Assembly: GCA_005879315.1 (NCBI GenBank)
Contig: VBLC01000040.1
Span: 62,001 to 126,000, forward strand
Source: Deltaproteobacteria bacterium
GTDB taxonomy: Bacteria > Myxococcota > Myxococcia > Myxococcales > 40CM-4-68-19
DNA length: 64,000 nt
Direction of reading: 5' to 3'
Shown: positions 1 to 8,305 of the stretch, one piece after another
Layout of the letters: every line of letters starts with the position of its first letter
Position numbering within the stretch: the first letter of the stretch is position 1
Notes under the pieces: model-generated
What the model was told of the DNA's origin: nothing
Seen by the model: the letters and a program-made list of their open reading frames with translations, nothing else
Databases searched by the model: none
Program-made: the position numbers and the translations under genes

Positions 1-1
1 A

Positions 2-802
2 GGACAGCCTACTTTCCTTACCTCGCTGCTCGCCGACCTGCGGCCGCGCCACATCATCACCGCGGTCGTTCTCCTGGCGCTGGCCACGGTCTTGAATCGG
101 GCCATCCATCTCGCCTTCCGTCGTGCGGTCGAGCGGCACCGCGCCCGCGGCACGCTCCTCCCCGAGACGATGACCCAGTTCGCGCTCGCTCGCCGGCTCC
201 TGAGCGCCGCGACCTGGCTCGTGGCGCTGGGCATCGCGCTCACCCAGTTCACCGAGCTGCGCGTGCTCTCGACGGGGCTGCTCGCCTCTGCCGGCCTCTC
301 GGGTCTGATCGTCGGCTTCGCGGCTCGCGGCACTCTGGGAAATGCCATCGCCGGGCTGACCATCTCACTGGCGCAGCCCGTCCGCATCGGCGACGACATC
401 GAGCTTCGCGGCGAGCGCGGGGTGGTGGAGGACATCCACCTCATCTATACCGTGCTGCGCCTGGCGGACGGCAAGCGGCTCATCATCCCCAACGACACCC
501 TCGCCAACGAGGTGATCAAGAACCTGACCATGGGTGGGGTGACGAAGGTGGCGCGCGTCGAGGTCAAGGTCCCGCCGGCAGGCAATCCGCAGCAAGTGCA
601 GGAGGCGATGGCGTCCGTGGCCCGCGGCTTCGAGAGCCTCGACCGGCAAGCCGCTGAGCCAGAAGTCTACTGGGTGAAGATTGACGAGACGGGAACGGTG
701 CTGCGGCTGGTCGCGACCTGCACCGACGCCGTCTCGGCCGACCGGCTCGCCCAGAAAGTGCTGGCTCGCGCGGCCCAACTGGTACACCGCGCGAGCCCGT
801 GA
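2..802 (+). CDS. MscS-family mechanosensitive channel, 5' end outside window
   Basis: The frame is open from the left edge with no stop, so the gene is truncated by the window. A TTG at 92 could serve as a start but interrupts a hydrophobic helix that begins upstream. The visible part has two or three membrane helices, then the glycine/alanine-rich pore helix and beta-domain entry typical of MscS (GLSGLIVGFAARGTLGNAIA, then PVRIGDDIEL). The soluble C-terminal domain follows. MscS proteins open under membrane tension and release solutes during osmotic downshock. The gene converges on a small minus-strand gene, and its TGA stop runs directly into an AT palindrome. The family call is firm; the true start is not visible. 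Confidence 0.85.
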   Translation, partial: GQPTFLTSLLADLRPRHIITAVVLLALATVLNRAIHLAFRRAVERHRARGTLLPETMTQFALARRLLSAATWLVALGIALTQFTELRVLSTGLLASAGLSGLIVGFAARGTLGNAIAGLTISLAQPVRIGDDIELRGERGVVEDIHLIYTVLRLADGKRLIIPNDTLANEVIKNLTMGGVTKVARVEVKVPPAGNPQQVQEAMASVARGFESLDRQAAEPEVYWVKIDETGTVLRLVATCTDAVSADRLAQKVLARAAQLVHRASP

Positions 803-822
803 AAAAAATAATTATTTTTTTC
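801..822. terminator. AT palindrome (A7-TAATTA-T7), putative bidirectional terminator
   Basis: A perfect 20-bp palindrome, A7 TAATTA T7 at 802-821, is extended by one G/C pair to 22 bp. It lies between the convergent genes ending at 802 and 828, and the first gene's TGA overlaps it. RNA from either strand would form an A-U stem ending in seven U residues, which suits factor-independent termination in both directions. This is inferred from symmetry and position. It is the first of five related elements in the first 10.2 kb. Confidence 0.6.
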
Positions 823-827
823 GCGCG

Positions 828-1037
828 CTACTTGGCGGGGGGAGTGGTGCTGGGTGTCGTGGTGGTGTCGCCCGTCTTGGCCCCCATGTCCTTCTTCATC
901 TTCTTGCCCTTCTTCTTCATCTTCTTGCCGGCCTTCTTGGTGTCGCTCTTCATGGCGTCGCCGGTCTTCTCCTCCGCCCTGGCCTGGGCGGCAGCGAGGA
1001 AGGCGAATGCACAGAGCGCGAGCAAGAGCTTCTTCAT
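828..1037 (-). CDS. Small secreted lysine-rich protein
   Basis: A 69-residue protein starts with a clear signal peptide (MKKLLLALCAFAFLAAAQARA). A very basic stretch rich in KK and KM pairs follows, then a Thr/Pro tail. The start is supported by a GAGGTG ribosome-binding site just upstream of the ATG on the minus strand. There is no enzymatic motif. Composition resembles the low-complexity exported proteins at 40901 and 48476. Its role is unknown; binding to an acidic polymer or the cell surface is only a guess. It is divergent from the triple DsbA-like gene and shares no obvious operon. Confidence 0.7.
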   Translation of the reverse strand: MKKLLLALCAFAFLAAAQARAEEKTGDAMKSDTKKAGKKMKKKGKKMKKDMGAKTGDTTTTPSTTPPAK

Positions 1038-1195
1038 TGGGCACCTCGGCGGGGGGCGGGCGAGATGCCCGCGCGGGGGTGGTTGAAGCCTACGCCGGGC
1101 GTACTGTCAAGCGCTCCCCTTGCCGTCTGCAATCGGCGGAGTGAAATTCAGGGTCCGTGTGTTAGATGTGCGCCGCCAAACGAGGGAGTGGTGAC

Positions 1196-3163
1196 GTGAA
1201 AAGCAATTGGAACGTGTTCATCGGCGTCTGCGTGGGCGCCGTTCTCGGTTTTGCCGTCGGCCAGCATCTGGGCGCCAAGGCCCCCTTGGCGACGCCGATC
1301 AAGGGCGCGCAGGCCAATAGCCCCACGGCCCCCGCCGCGGCGCTGCCGCCGGGCTCCGACACCATCTACAAGGTCATCCTCGGCGATGCGCCGATGAAGG
1401 GCGAGGCCGAGGCCAAGGTGACCATCGTCGAATGGTCCGACTTCCAGTGTCCCTACTGCGGTCGCGTCATCGACACCCTGAAGCAGGTCGAACGAAACTA
1501 CGGCTCGGACGTGCGCTTCGTCTTCAAGCACAACCCGCTCCCCATGCATCCCGACGCACCAGGCGCGGCCAAGGCGTCCATCGCAGCCTGGCGGCAGGGC
1601 AAGTTCTGGGAGATGCACGACAAGCTCTTCGAGGCCAACGTCGCGCGCGGCTCGCTGTCGCGCGCTGCAGTCGAGAAGATGGCGGCCGACATCGGCCTCG
1701 ACCTGGAACGCTTCCGCACGGACCTGGAGGCGTCGGAGACGCAGGACATCCTCCGCTCCGACCAGGCGCAGGCGGCCAAGCTGGGCGCGACCGGCACGCC
1801 CTTCTTCTTCGTCAACGGCGCGCGCATCTCCGGCGCGCTGCCGTACGAGAGCTTCAAGGCAGTCATCGACCTGCAGCTCAAGCGCGCCGCACAGTCGCTG
1901 GCGAGCGGCGTCTCGCGCAAGGAGCTCTACGACGACCTGATCAAGAACGGCATCGATGCGCCTCCGGTTCCGCCGCAGCAGGCGCCGCCGCCCCCGCAGG
2001 CGCGCAACGTCGATCCCGGCGACGGCCCCTGGACCGGGGCCAAGAAGCCCAAGGTGACAATCGTCGAGTGGTCCGACTTCCAATGCCCCTTCTGCGGCCG
2101 CGTCGAGCCGACGCTTCGGCAGATTCTCGACACTTACAAGAACGAGGTGCGCGTCGTCTGGCGCAACGAGCCGCTCAGCTTCCATCCCAATGCGATGCCG
2201 GCCGCCAAAGCCGCCATGGCGGCGGCGAAGCAGGGCAAGTTCTGGGAGATGCACGACCTGATGTTCGTCCATCAACAAGATTTGTCGGACGCGAAGTACG
2301 AGGAGTGGGCGAAGCAGATCGGCCTCAACGTCGCCCGCTGGAAGGCGGACAAGGAATCGCCTGAGATTGCCACGGTCATCAGCAAGGACTCGAGCTACGG
2401 CCAGTCGGTCGGGGCCGACGGCACGCCCTCTTTCTTCATCAACGGCAAGTTCATCTCCGGCGCCATGCCCTTCGACACTTTCAAGACGGTCATCGACGAG
2501 CAGATCAAGAAGGCCGACGAGATGCTCAAGAAGGGAACCAGGCAGGACAAGCTCTACGAGACGCTGGTGGCCGAGAACGTCAAGGCCGGCGCGCCGACCG
2601 CGCAGGCCGCGCCTGCCGCCGAGCAGAAGTTCAAGGTCGAGGTCGGCAATGCACCCGCGCGGGGGCCGAAGAATGCGCCGGTGACCATCGTCGAGTGGTC
2701 AGACTTCCAGTGCCCCTTCTGCAGCCGGGTCGAGCCGACCCTCAAGCAGATCGAGAACGACTACAAAGGCAAGGTGCGCATCATCTGGAAGAACCAGCCG
2801 CTCAGCTTCCACCCGAATGCGATGCCGGCCGCCGAGGCCGCCATGGCCGCTTACGAGCAGGGCAACGACAAGTTCTGGGCGATGCACGACAAGCTCTTCG
2901 CCAATCAGCAACAGCTCTCGCCGCAGTACTACGAGCAGGTGGCGCAGGAGATCGGCCTCGACCTGGGCAAGTTCAAGGCTTCGCTCGAGGCGCATCGGGC
3001 GCAGTCCTCCATCCAGGCCGACATGACCGCCGGCAGCGCGCTCGGTGCCAGCGGCACGCCGACTTTCTTCATCAACGGCCGCCGGCTGGTGGGCGCCCTG
3101 CCCTTCGATTCCTTCAAACAGGTCATCGACGCCGAACTCGCCGCCAAGGTGGCCAAGAAGTAA
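1196..3163 (+). CDS. Membrane-anchored protein with three DsbA-like thioredoxin domains
   Basis: The GTG at 1196 is chosen because GAGGGAG lies seven bases upstream; an earlier ATG at 1166 lacks such a site. The 655-residue product starts with a single hydrophobic helix (VFIGVCVGAVLGFAVG), so it is exported or anchored. It then has three tandem copies of a DsbA/Thioredoxin_4-type domain. Each copy has EWSDFQCPxC with the redox cysteines at about C85 (CPYC), C297 (CPFC) and C506 (CPFC), and a cis-Pro segment (GTPFFF, GTPSFF, GTPTFF). Such domains oxidise or isomerise protein disulfides in the periplasm. Single-domain members are about 200 residues, so this is a triplication. A Pro/Ala-rich linker joins domains 1 and 2. 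Confidence 0.88.
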   Translation: MKSNWNVFIGVCVGAVLGFAVGQHLGAKAPLATPIKGAQANSPTAPAAALPPGSDTIYKVILGDAPMKGEAEAKVTIVEWSDFQCPYCGRVIDTLKQVERNYGSDVRFVFKHNPLPMHPDAPGAAKASIAAWRQGKFWEMHDKLFEANVARGSLSRAAVEKMAADIGLDLERFRTDLEASETQDILRSDQAQAAKLGATGTPFFFVNGARISGALPYESFKAVIDLQLKRAAQSLASGVSRKELYDDLIKNGIDAPPVPPQQAPPPPQARNVDPGDGPWTGAKKPKVTIVEWSDFQCPFCGRVEPTLRQILDTYKNEVRVVWRNEPLSFHPNAMPAAKAAMAAAKQGKFWEMHDLMFVHQQDLSDAKYEEWAKQIGLNVARWKADKESPEIATVISKDSSYGQSVGADGTPSFFINGKFISGAMPFDTFKTVIDEQIKKADEMLKKGTRQDKLYETLVAENVKAGAPTAQAAPAAEQKFKVEVGNAPARGPKNAPVTIVEWSDFQCPFCSRVEPTLKQIENDYKGKVRIIWKNQPLSFHPNAMPAAEAAMAAYEQGNDKFWAMHDKLFANQQQLSPQYYEQVAQEIGLDLGKFKASLEAHRAQSSIQADMTAGSALGASGTPTFFINGRRLVGALPFDSFKQVIDAELAAKVAKK

Positions 3164-3175
3164 GCTCGGCCACCG

Positions 3176-3643
3176 ATGGAGTTGAAGGACTACCGGATCC
3201 GGTTGCTCAAGCGCGGCGACCGGGAGGTGATCTTCAAGCTGCTGGCGTCGGACGGCTGGGCAGTGCCGGCCAATGACCAGGAGGCGGCCATCTCCTGGGT
3301 GGTGCAGCATCCGGAGATCGAGACTTTCGTCGCGCACGACGCCGCGGCCTTTTCGAGGCTTTACGGGATCATCAGCATGTCGCACCGGCCGCAGCTCAGG
3401 CTCGGGGGGCGGGTGGCGTGCATCGACCTGTTTCTGGTCGTGCCCGAGCAGCGGCACAAAGGCATCGGCAACGACCTGCTCGCCCAGGCTCTGCGGCGGA
3501 GCGCGGCGTTGGGGTGCAAGCGCGTGGAGGTCCACTTGCCGGCCAAAGTCGATGATCGGCACGAGTTCTTCCGCGGACACGGTTTCGCGCCAGCCGAAAA
3601 CAACCTGTACATCCGGCCGGGTACGCCGCTGGAAAAAAAATAA
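3176..3643 (+). CDS. GNAT family N-acetyltransferase
   Basis: The 155-residue protein has the GNAT core: a strand ending DLFLVVPEQRHKGIGNDLL (motif A, acetyl-CoA pyrophosphate loop RHKGIG) and the C-terminal HEFFRGHGF segment. The acceptor substrate cannot be read from sequence. It starts 13 bases after the triple DsbA-like gene and is probably co-transcribed. The last codons (KK then TAA) are inside an A8-TAATTA-T6 palindrome shared with the convergent kinase gene, so the DNA element determines the C-terminus. Confidence 0.85.
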   Translation: MELKDYRIRLLKRGDREVIFKLLASDGWAVPANDQEAAISWVVQHPEIETFVAHDAAAFSRLYGIISMSHRPQLRLGGRVACIDLFLVVPEQRHKGIGNDLLAQALRRSAALGCKRVEVHLPAKVDDRHEFFRGHGFAPAENNLYIRPGTPLEKK

Positions 3644-3654
3644 TTATTTTTTCC
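3631..3654. terminator. AT palindrome (GG-A8-TAATTA-T6-CC) carrying both stop codons
   Basis: The element GG A8 TAATTA T6 CC lies exactly at the junction of two convergent genes. The plus gene stops with TAA at 3641-3643 and the minus gene with TAA at 3646-3644, so the abutting stops form the central TAATTA. Each strand gives an A-U hairpin ending in a U tract. Function as a bidirectional terminator is inferred. Confidence 0.65.
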
Positions 3655-5287
3655 TCTCCGGCTTCTTCCCCGCCTCCTGCGCGGGAGGCTTCTGCCGCAG
3701 GACGACCCCCTCCACCTCCATCGGCCTGTCAGCAGTCAGCTGCGCGTCCAGTTCCATCGGCCGCCCACCCGAAGGCACGTCCACCACGGCCGACCACGGC
3801 TTGTACCCTTCGGCGCGAACTTCGATCCGGTGCTTCCCCGCCGCGACCGTGTGCACGAAGGGCGGCAGCTGCCCCGAGGGCCTGCCATCGATGAGCAGGT
3901 CCGCGATCACCGAGGGTGACGGCGTGACGATCACCTTCCCCGGCCGCATTTCCTCCTGCGGCCACAGGGACCAGACGCACAGCCCGACGATGGCGAGCGC
4001 CGCGCCGCCGCCCGCCGCCCACGGCCACCATTTCGGTGCCGCGACCTTCTGCTGCTCTCGCAACGAGCGAGACATCGGCGCCTTTCGCTGCGCCCGAGGC
4101 GCATGGGTCCGCTCGTCAAAGACATTGAACCCTTCCTCTTGCGCGTCCTCCCTCCGCACGATCGAGGTCGCCGCGGACCCGACAGGCGGAGTGGGCGGCA
4201 TCGCGAGCGTGTCCTGGTCGGCTTGGATGCGCCACTTCTGCGTGCTCTCCATCTGCGCCTTGGCCGCCTCGGCGAGGAAGGCCGGGCCAGGAAAGGGATC
4301 GCGCGGCGTCACGGCGAGGTCGCTCCCCAGCCAGGAGCTGAGCCGGCTCTGCTCCTTCTCGTACTCCGTCTTGAACTCCGCGCGCAGCCACTCGGCCAGC
4401 TGGCGCGAGCCATAGACGATGTCGCGCACCATCGTGAAGTGCATCAGCTCGTCGTGCAGCTCGCTGGCGGTCTGGTAGCGCTCTTTCGAGTCGATGGCGA
4501 GGGCCTTGAGGATGACGCGCTCGAGCCCCTCCGGCACCGCGCGGTTCACCCGGCGGGGCGAGGGGACGAGGCCGTTGCGCACTTTCTCCAGCACGGCGAA
4601 GTCGCTTTCGCCAGTGAAGAGCTTCTCGCCGCAGACCAACTCCCAGAGGAGGATGCCGGCGGCGAAGATGTCGCTGCGGCCGTCGACCGGAAGCCCCTGC
4701 ACCTGCTCGGGAGACATGTAACTGAACTTGCCTTTGAGGATTCCCGCCTGCGTGTTCTGCAGCCGGCTTTCCGCCTTGGCGATGCCGAAGTCGATCAGCT
4801 TCACCTCGCCGTCGAAGGAGACGAGCACGTTCTGCGGCGAGACGTCCCGGTGGACGATGCCGAGCGCGTGCCCGCGGGTATCCTTCTTGCGGTGCGCATA
4901 GTCGAGCGCCTCGCAGACCTCGGCCATCACCTGGCATGCCTGGGCGATGGGCATCGGCCGCTGCAGCTTGCGGAAACGCTCCATCAGCTGCCGCAGGTCG
5001 CGCCCGGAGATGTACTCCATTGCGATGTAGAGGTTCTCGTCGTGCTTCCCCAGCTCGAGCACCTGGACGATATTCGCGTGAGAGAGCTGCACGGCGATGC
5101 GCGCTTCGTCCACGAACATGCGGATGAACTCGGGGTCGTCTCCCATGGTGGGGAGGATTTTCTTGATGGCGAGCAGGCGCTCGAACCCTTCCACGCCGAA
5201 GGCTTTGGCGACGAAGACTTCGGCCATGCCGCCCACGGCGATCCGCTCGAGCAGCAAGTACTTCCCGAATTTTAGCGGGGAGCGCAC
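3644..5287 (-). CDS. Ser/Thr protein kinase with C-terminal PEGA domain
   Basis: The Hanks-type kinase domain spans about residues 5-275, with a glycine loop (RIAVGGMAEVF), a catalytic lysine (AIKK), the catalytic loop HRDVSPQNVL and the DFG motif DFGIA. A low-complexity juxtamembrane segment follows, then one membrane helix around WWPWAAGGGAALAIVGLCVW and a PEGA-type extracytoplasmic domain. This layout is common in Myxococcota. The GTG at 5287 is preferred (547 residues) because longer starts at 5350 or 5452 overlap the divergent gene at 5336 and add no domain. The substrate is unknown. The last codons, Lys-Lys-stop, sit in the shared AT palindrome. Confidence 0.88.
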   Translation of the reverse strand: MRSPLKFGKYLLLERIAVGGMAEVFVAKAFGVEGFERLLAIKKILPTMGDDPEFIRMFVDEARIAVQLSHANIVQVLELGKHDENLYIAMEYISGRDLRQLMERFRKLQRPMPIAQACQVMAEVCEALDYAHRKKDTRGHALGIVHRDVSPQNVLVSFDGEVKLIDFGIAKAESRLQNTQAGILKGKFSYMSPEQVQGLPVDGRSDIFAAGILLWELVCGEKLFTGESDFAVLEKVRNGLVPSPRRVNRAVPEGLERVILKALAIDSKERYQTASELHDELMHFTMVRDIVYGSRQLAEWLRAEFKTEYEKEQSRLSSWLGSDLAVTPRDPFPGPAFLAEAAKAQMESTQKWRIQADQDTLAMPPTPPVGSAATSIVRREDAQEEGFNVFDERTHAPRAQRKAPMSRSLREQQKVAAPKWWPWAAGGGAALAIVGLCVWSLWPQEEMRPGKVIVTPSPSVIADLLIDGRPSGQLPPFVHTVAAGKHRIEVRAEGYKPWSAVVDVPSGGRPMELDAQLTADRPMEVEGVVLRQKPPAQEAGKKPERKK

Positions 5288-5335
5288 CGCTTTCAGCGTA
5301 GCGTCACAAGACGAGCCGCGGCAAGCTAGGTCCCC

Positions 5336-5632
5336 ATGTACGTCTGCCATGCCTGCCGGAAGGAAATCGATCTGGGGGTGAGCGGCGCCGCGGGCCGACG
5401 CGACGACTGCCCGCACTGCCGCGCCGCGCTCCACTCTTGCCTCAACTGCCACGCTTACGACGAGAGCATGCGCTACGGTTGCCGCGAACCGATGGCCGAA
5501 CCGCCCGCCGACAAGGAGCGGAGCAACGCCTGCGAGCTGTTCGTATTCAAGAAAGGGGAGCGGGCGGCGCGCGAGGAGGACCCGCGCGCCACGGCGCTGG
5601 CAGCCCTCGACGCACTCTTCAAAAAAAAATAA
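5336..5632 (+). CDS. Small zinc-ribbon protein
   Basis: This 98-residue protein has three CxxC-type knuckles: CHAC near residue 4, CPHC near 25 and CLNCH near 35, followed by a conserved-looking CREP. It probably binds one or two zinc ions, but no catalytic motif is seen. It is divergent from the kinase gene, 48 bases away, with AGGT just upstream of the ATG. The C-terminus FKKK-stop is encoded inside the A9-TAATTA-T7 element. The function is unknown. Confidence 0.75.
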   Translation: MYVCHACRKEIDLGVSGAAGRRDDCPHCRAALHSCLNCHAYDESMRYGCREPMAEPPADKERSNACELFVFKKGERAAREEDPRATALAALDALFKKK

Positions 5633-5642
5633 TTATTTTTTT
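5621..5642. terminator. AT palindrome (A9-TAATTA-T7), putative bidirectional terminator
   Basis: A9 TAATTA T7 lies between the convergent zinc-ribbon and cutA genes. The plus-strand stop TAA is at 5630-5632, and the cutA stop (TAA on the minus strand, 5643-5641) begins at the end of the T run. Same architecture as the elements at 801 and 3631. Confidence 0.62.
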
Positions 5643-5958
5643 ATCCGGTTTCGGCGGCCAGCCACTCCAGGTAGGCTGCGTGGCCGTCTTCCACTGGAAC
5701 CGCCAGCACTTCGGGCACTTCGTAGGGGTGCAACTCGAGCAAGCGTGCTTTGAGCGCCTCGAACCTGGCCCGCCGGGTCTTGAACAGGACCAAAACCTCG
5801 TTCTCGTCCTGCACTTTGCCCTGCCACCGGTAAATCGACCGCAGCGCCGGGATGAGGTTGGCGCAAGCCGCCAGCTTCTCGCCCACCAGCGTCTTCGCCA
5901 ACTCCGCCGCGACGTTCGAGTTGGGAAGCGTCGTGAGGACGAAGAGGGCGTCGGTCAC
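5641..5958 (-). CDS. cutA: Divalent-cation tolerance protein CutA
   Basis: The 105-residue product matches CutA1 in full: N-terminal ALFVLTTLPN, the ACANLIP strand, YRWQGKV, then EVLVLFKT and HPYEVPEVLAVPV. CutA1 forms a small trimer with a ferredoxin-like fold, linked to copper and divalent-cation tolerance, though its biochemical role is unsettled. The length is normal. It is convergent with the zinc-ribbon gene and followed on the same strand, 12 bases away, by the SCP2-like gene that precedes it in transcription. Confidence 0.92.
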   Translation of the reverse strand: MTDALFVLTTLPNSNVAAELAKTLVGEKLAACANLIPALRSIYRWQGKVQDENEVLVLFKTRRARFEALKARLLELHPYEVPEVLAVPVEDGHAAYLEWLAAETG

Positions 5959-5970
5959 ACCGCGGGTTTA

Positions 5971-6477
5971 TCAGCCCTTTTTCAGTCGCGCCAGAGCGCT
6001 GGCGATGGCCGAGGGGCCCTTGAGCCCCTTCATCGCCAGCCAGCCCATCACCTTGGCGCCGCCGAGAGCCATCACCGAGAGCCAGCCGCGCAGGGTCAGC
6101 TTGATGAGACCGCTGTGCAGCTTGACGCTGATCTTCTCGTCAGGGTCCCTGGCCACGATGCGCTGGAAAAACACGATGCCGAGGTCGCCCACGTCTGCGT
6201 CGGGCTGCGCAGCGATGGCGCGCACCGCCCCCGGAGCCAATGTCAGCTCGAAGTCGGGGTCTGCGGCGCGGCCCTCCGTGAAGCGCGGCTTGCCGTCGAT
6301 GAGCTTGAAGGTGAACTCGCCGGTTATGTCGGTGAAGCGCACGCCGACTTCGGCGGCCTTCTTCAGCGGCGAAGAAGCGCGCCGCGCCGCTTCGCTCGTC
6401 TCGAAAAAACGCTGCAGGACGACATTCGAAGGTTCCACGCCGGGCTGGAAGCTAAGTCCGCTGCTATCATTGCGCAA
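5971..6477 (-). CDS. SCP2 sterol-binding-like domain protein
   Basis: The protein, up to 168 residues, resembles the SCP2 fold: the GEFTFKLIDGKPRF strand pair, a FELTLAPGAVRAI segment and a C-terminal hydrophobic helix region. Such proteins bind lipids or acyl chains, but the ligand here is unknown. The longest frame starts with TTG at 6477 and shares one base with the divergent polX ATG. A GTG at 6438 is an alternative; neither has a convincing ribosome-binding site. Probably co-transcribed with cutA. Confidence 0.6.
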   Translation of the reverse strand: MRNDSSGLSFQPGVEPSNVVLQRFFETSEAARRASSPLKKAAEVGVRFTDITGEFTFKLIDGKPRFTEGRAADPDFELTLAPGAVRAIAAQPDADVGDLGIVFFQRIVARDPDEKISVKLHSGLIKLTLRGWLSVMALGGAKVMGWLAMKGLKGPSAIASALARLKKG

Positions 6478-8222
6478 TGACCGCCAAAGAGGTCGCCGCG
6501 GTGCTGCGGGAGATCTCGCAGCTCCTGCAGCTGAAAGGCGAGAACGCCTTCAAGATACGCGCCTACGACATGGCGGCCGACGCCTTCGAGGGCCTCCCCG
6601 GCGACCCCGCCGCGCCGGGCGGACTGCACGAGCGCGTCCAGAACGGGACATTGAGCGAGATCTCCGGAGTCGGGAAAGCGATCGACCAGAAGGTGACCGA
6701 GCTGGTCAAGACGGGCTCGCTCAAATACCTCGAGGAGCTTCGCCGCGAGTTTCCCCACGGCGCGCTCGATCTCGTGCGCGTGCCGGGCCTCGGGCCGCGC
6801 AAGGCTGTCGTGCTCATCCGCGAGCTCGACGTGACGTCACTCGACGATCTGGAGAAGGCGGCGCGGGAAGGCCGGGTGCGGGGCCTCAAGGGGTTCGGCG
6901 AGAAGACGGAGCAGATGATTCTCGAGGGCATCGTCAAGGTGCGCGAGCGGCAGGCCTCGCGCCGGCCTCTCTGGGAGACGCGGCCGCTGGCGGAAAGCCT
7001 CCTCGAGCGGGTCCGCGGGGCGCCGGGAGTGGTCCGCGCCGAGATCGCCGGCAGCGTCCGCCGCTATGCCGAGACGAACGGCGACATCGATATCGTCGCC
7101 GCCGCCCAGGGGCCGGTCGAGCCCGTCATGGAAGTCTTCGCCACCTCGCCAGGCGTGAGCGAGATCCTAGCGCGCGGCGGAACAAAGTGTTCCGTGCGCA
7201 TGCGCGAACCGCCGATGCAGGCGGACTTGCGCGTCGTGACGGAGTCTCAGTTCGCCACCGCCCTCCATCACTTCACCGGCAGCAAGCAGCACCACGTCAA
7301 GCTGCGGGGGATCGCGCGCAGCAAGGGCCTGAGCATCTCCGAGTATGGCCTGGCGCGCATCGAGGGCGGCGGCGCGCTGCAGCCCGCGAGTGAAGAAGAG
7401 CTCTACGGCCTGCTCGACCTCGAGCCTGTTCCGCCCGAGCTGCGCGAGGACCTCGGCGAAATCGAGCTGGCCCAGCAGCGCGCGCTGCCGGAGCTGGTCG
7501 AGCTCGGCGATGTCCGCGGCTTCGTCCACTGCCACTCGACCTGGTCGGATGGCAAGGCCTCCATCGCGCAGATGGTCGGCGCGGCGCAGGACCTCGGCGC
7601 CGCGTACATCACCATCACCGACCACACCAAAGCGGCCCACTACGCCAACGGTCTCGACGAGGACCGGCTGCTGCGCCAATGGGACGAGATCGCGAAGGTC
7701 CAGGAGCAGTTTCCTCGCCTGCGCATCCTGCGGGGGAGCGAGGTCGACATCCTCGAGGACGGCTCCCTCGACTGGCACGAGCGAGTCCTGGAGAAGCTCG
7801 AGGTAGTCATCTGCTCGGTACACCAGCGGTTCAAGCTCGATCTCGATCGGCAGACCGAGCGAATTCGCCGGGCGCTGGAGAATCCGCTCTGCCGCATCTG
7901 GGGGCATCCCAGCGGCCGCTATCTCGGCGACCGCGATCCGATGCCCGCTCGCTGGGAAGAGCTCATCGCTCTCGCTGCCGAGCGCGGCGTGACCATCGAA
8001 TGCAACGGCACGCCCCACCGGCTCGACCTGAATTGCGAATTGCTGCGCGTCGCCCGCAAGCACGGCGCCAAGATCTGCCTCTCGGTCGATGCCCATTCCA
8101 CCCGCGAGCTGCGGAACCTTCACTATGCGGTCGGCACCGCCCGCCGCGGCTGGACCGAACGGTCCCGCGTGGTCAACGCTCGCGACGCCAGCAGTTTCCT
8201 TTCCATGCTCCAACACGCCTGA
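6477..8222 (+). CDS. polX: Family X DNA polymerase with PHP domain (PolX)
   Basis: At 581 residues this is full length for bacterial PolX. The N-terminal 8-kDa-like helix-hairpin-helix region has GVGKAI and PGLGPRKA hairpins. The nucleotidyltransferase core contains GSVRR and the metal-binding DIDIV aspartates, with a third Asp in MQADLRVV. The C-terminal PHP domain starts at HCHSTWSDG and has further metal ligands (TDHT, GSEVDI, HPSGR, SVDAHS). Family members fill short gaps in base-excision repair, and the PHP domain gives 3'-5' exonuclease activity. The ATG overlaps the divergent neighbour's TTG, so both would share one tiny promoter region. Confidence 0.93.
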   Translation: MTAKEVAAVLREISQLLQLKGENAFKIRAYDMAADAFEGLPGDPAAPGGLHERVQNGTLSEISGVGKAIDQKVTELVKTGSLKYLEELRREFPHGALDLVRVPGLGPRKAVVLIRELDVTSLDDLEKAAREGRVRGLKGFGEKTEQMILEGIVKVRERQASRRPLWETRPLAESLLERVRGAPGVVRAEIAGSVRRYAETNGDIDIVAAAQGPVEPVMEVFATSPGVSEILARGGTKCSVRMREPPMQADLRVVTESQFATALHHFTGSKQHHVKLRGIARSKGLSISEYGLARIEGGGALQPASEEELYGLLDLEPVPPELREDLGEIELAQQRALPELVELGDVRGFVHCHSTWSDGKASIAQMVGAAQDLGAAYITITDHTKAAHYANGLDEDRLLRQWDEIAKVQEQFPRLRILRGSEVDILEDGSLDWHERVLEKLEVVICSVHQRFKLDLDRQTERIRRALENPLCRIWGHPSGRYLGDRDPMPARWEELIALAAERGVTIECNGTPHRLDLNCELLRVARKHGAKICLSVDAHSTRELRNLHYAVGTARRGWTERSRVVNARDASSFLSMLQHA

Positions 8223-8245
8223 CCCCCCGGCGGCCTGCGGCAAAG

Positions 8246-8262
8246 AAAAAATGATTTTTTTT
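8246..8262. terminator. A-run/T-run element downstream of polX
   Basis: A6-TGA-T8 lies 24 bases after the polX stop, preceded by a GC-rich CGGCGGCCTGCGG segment. It is a less symmetric relative of the elements at 801, 3631 and 5621. Here it separates two co-directional genes, so it would end polX transcription before the gene at 8306. This is inferred from composition and position only. Confidence 0.45.
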
Positions 8263-8305
8263 ACCCGCCCCCGGGATGTCAGACCCCCGTGGCAGGCTGG
8301 TAGGC

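Noticed and set aside
5288-5452. Longer N-terminus for the Ser/Thr kinase
   Set aside because: The extra residues overlap the divergent zinc-ribbon gene and contain no domain; the kinase fold begins right after GTG 5287.
801-5642. AT palindromes as cloning linkers or scaffold joins
   Set aside because: They differ in run length, and they carry the natural stop codons of the flanking genes. A join artefact cannot be fully excluded without reads.
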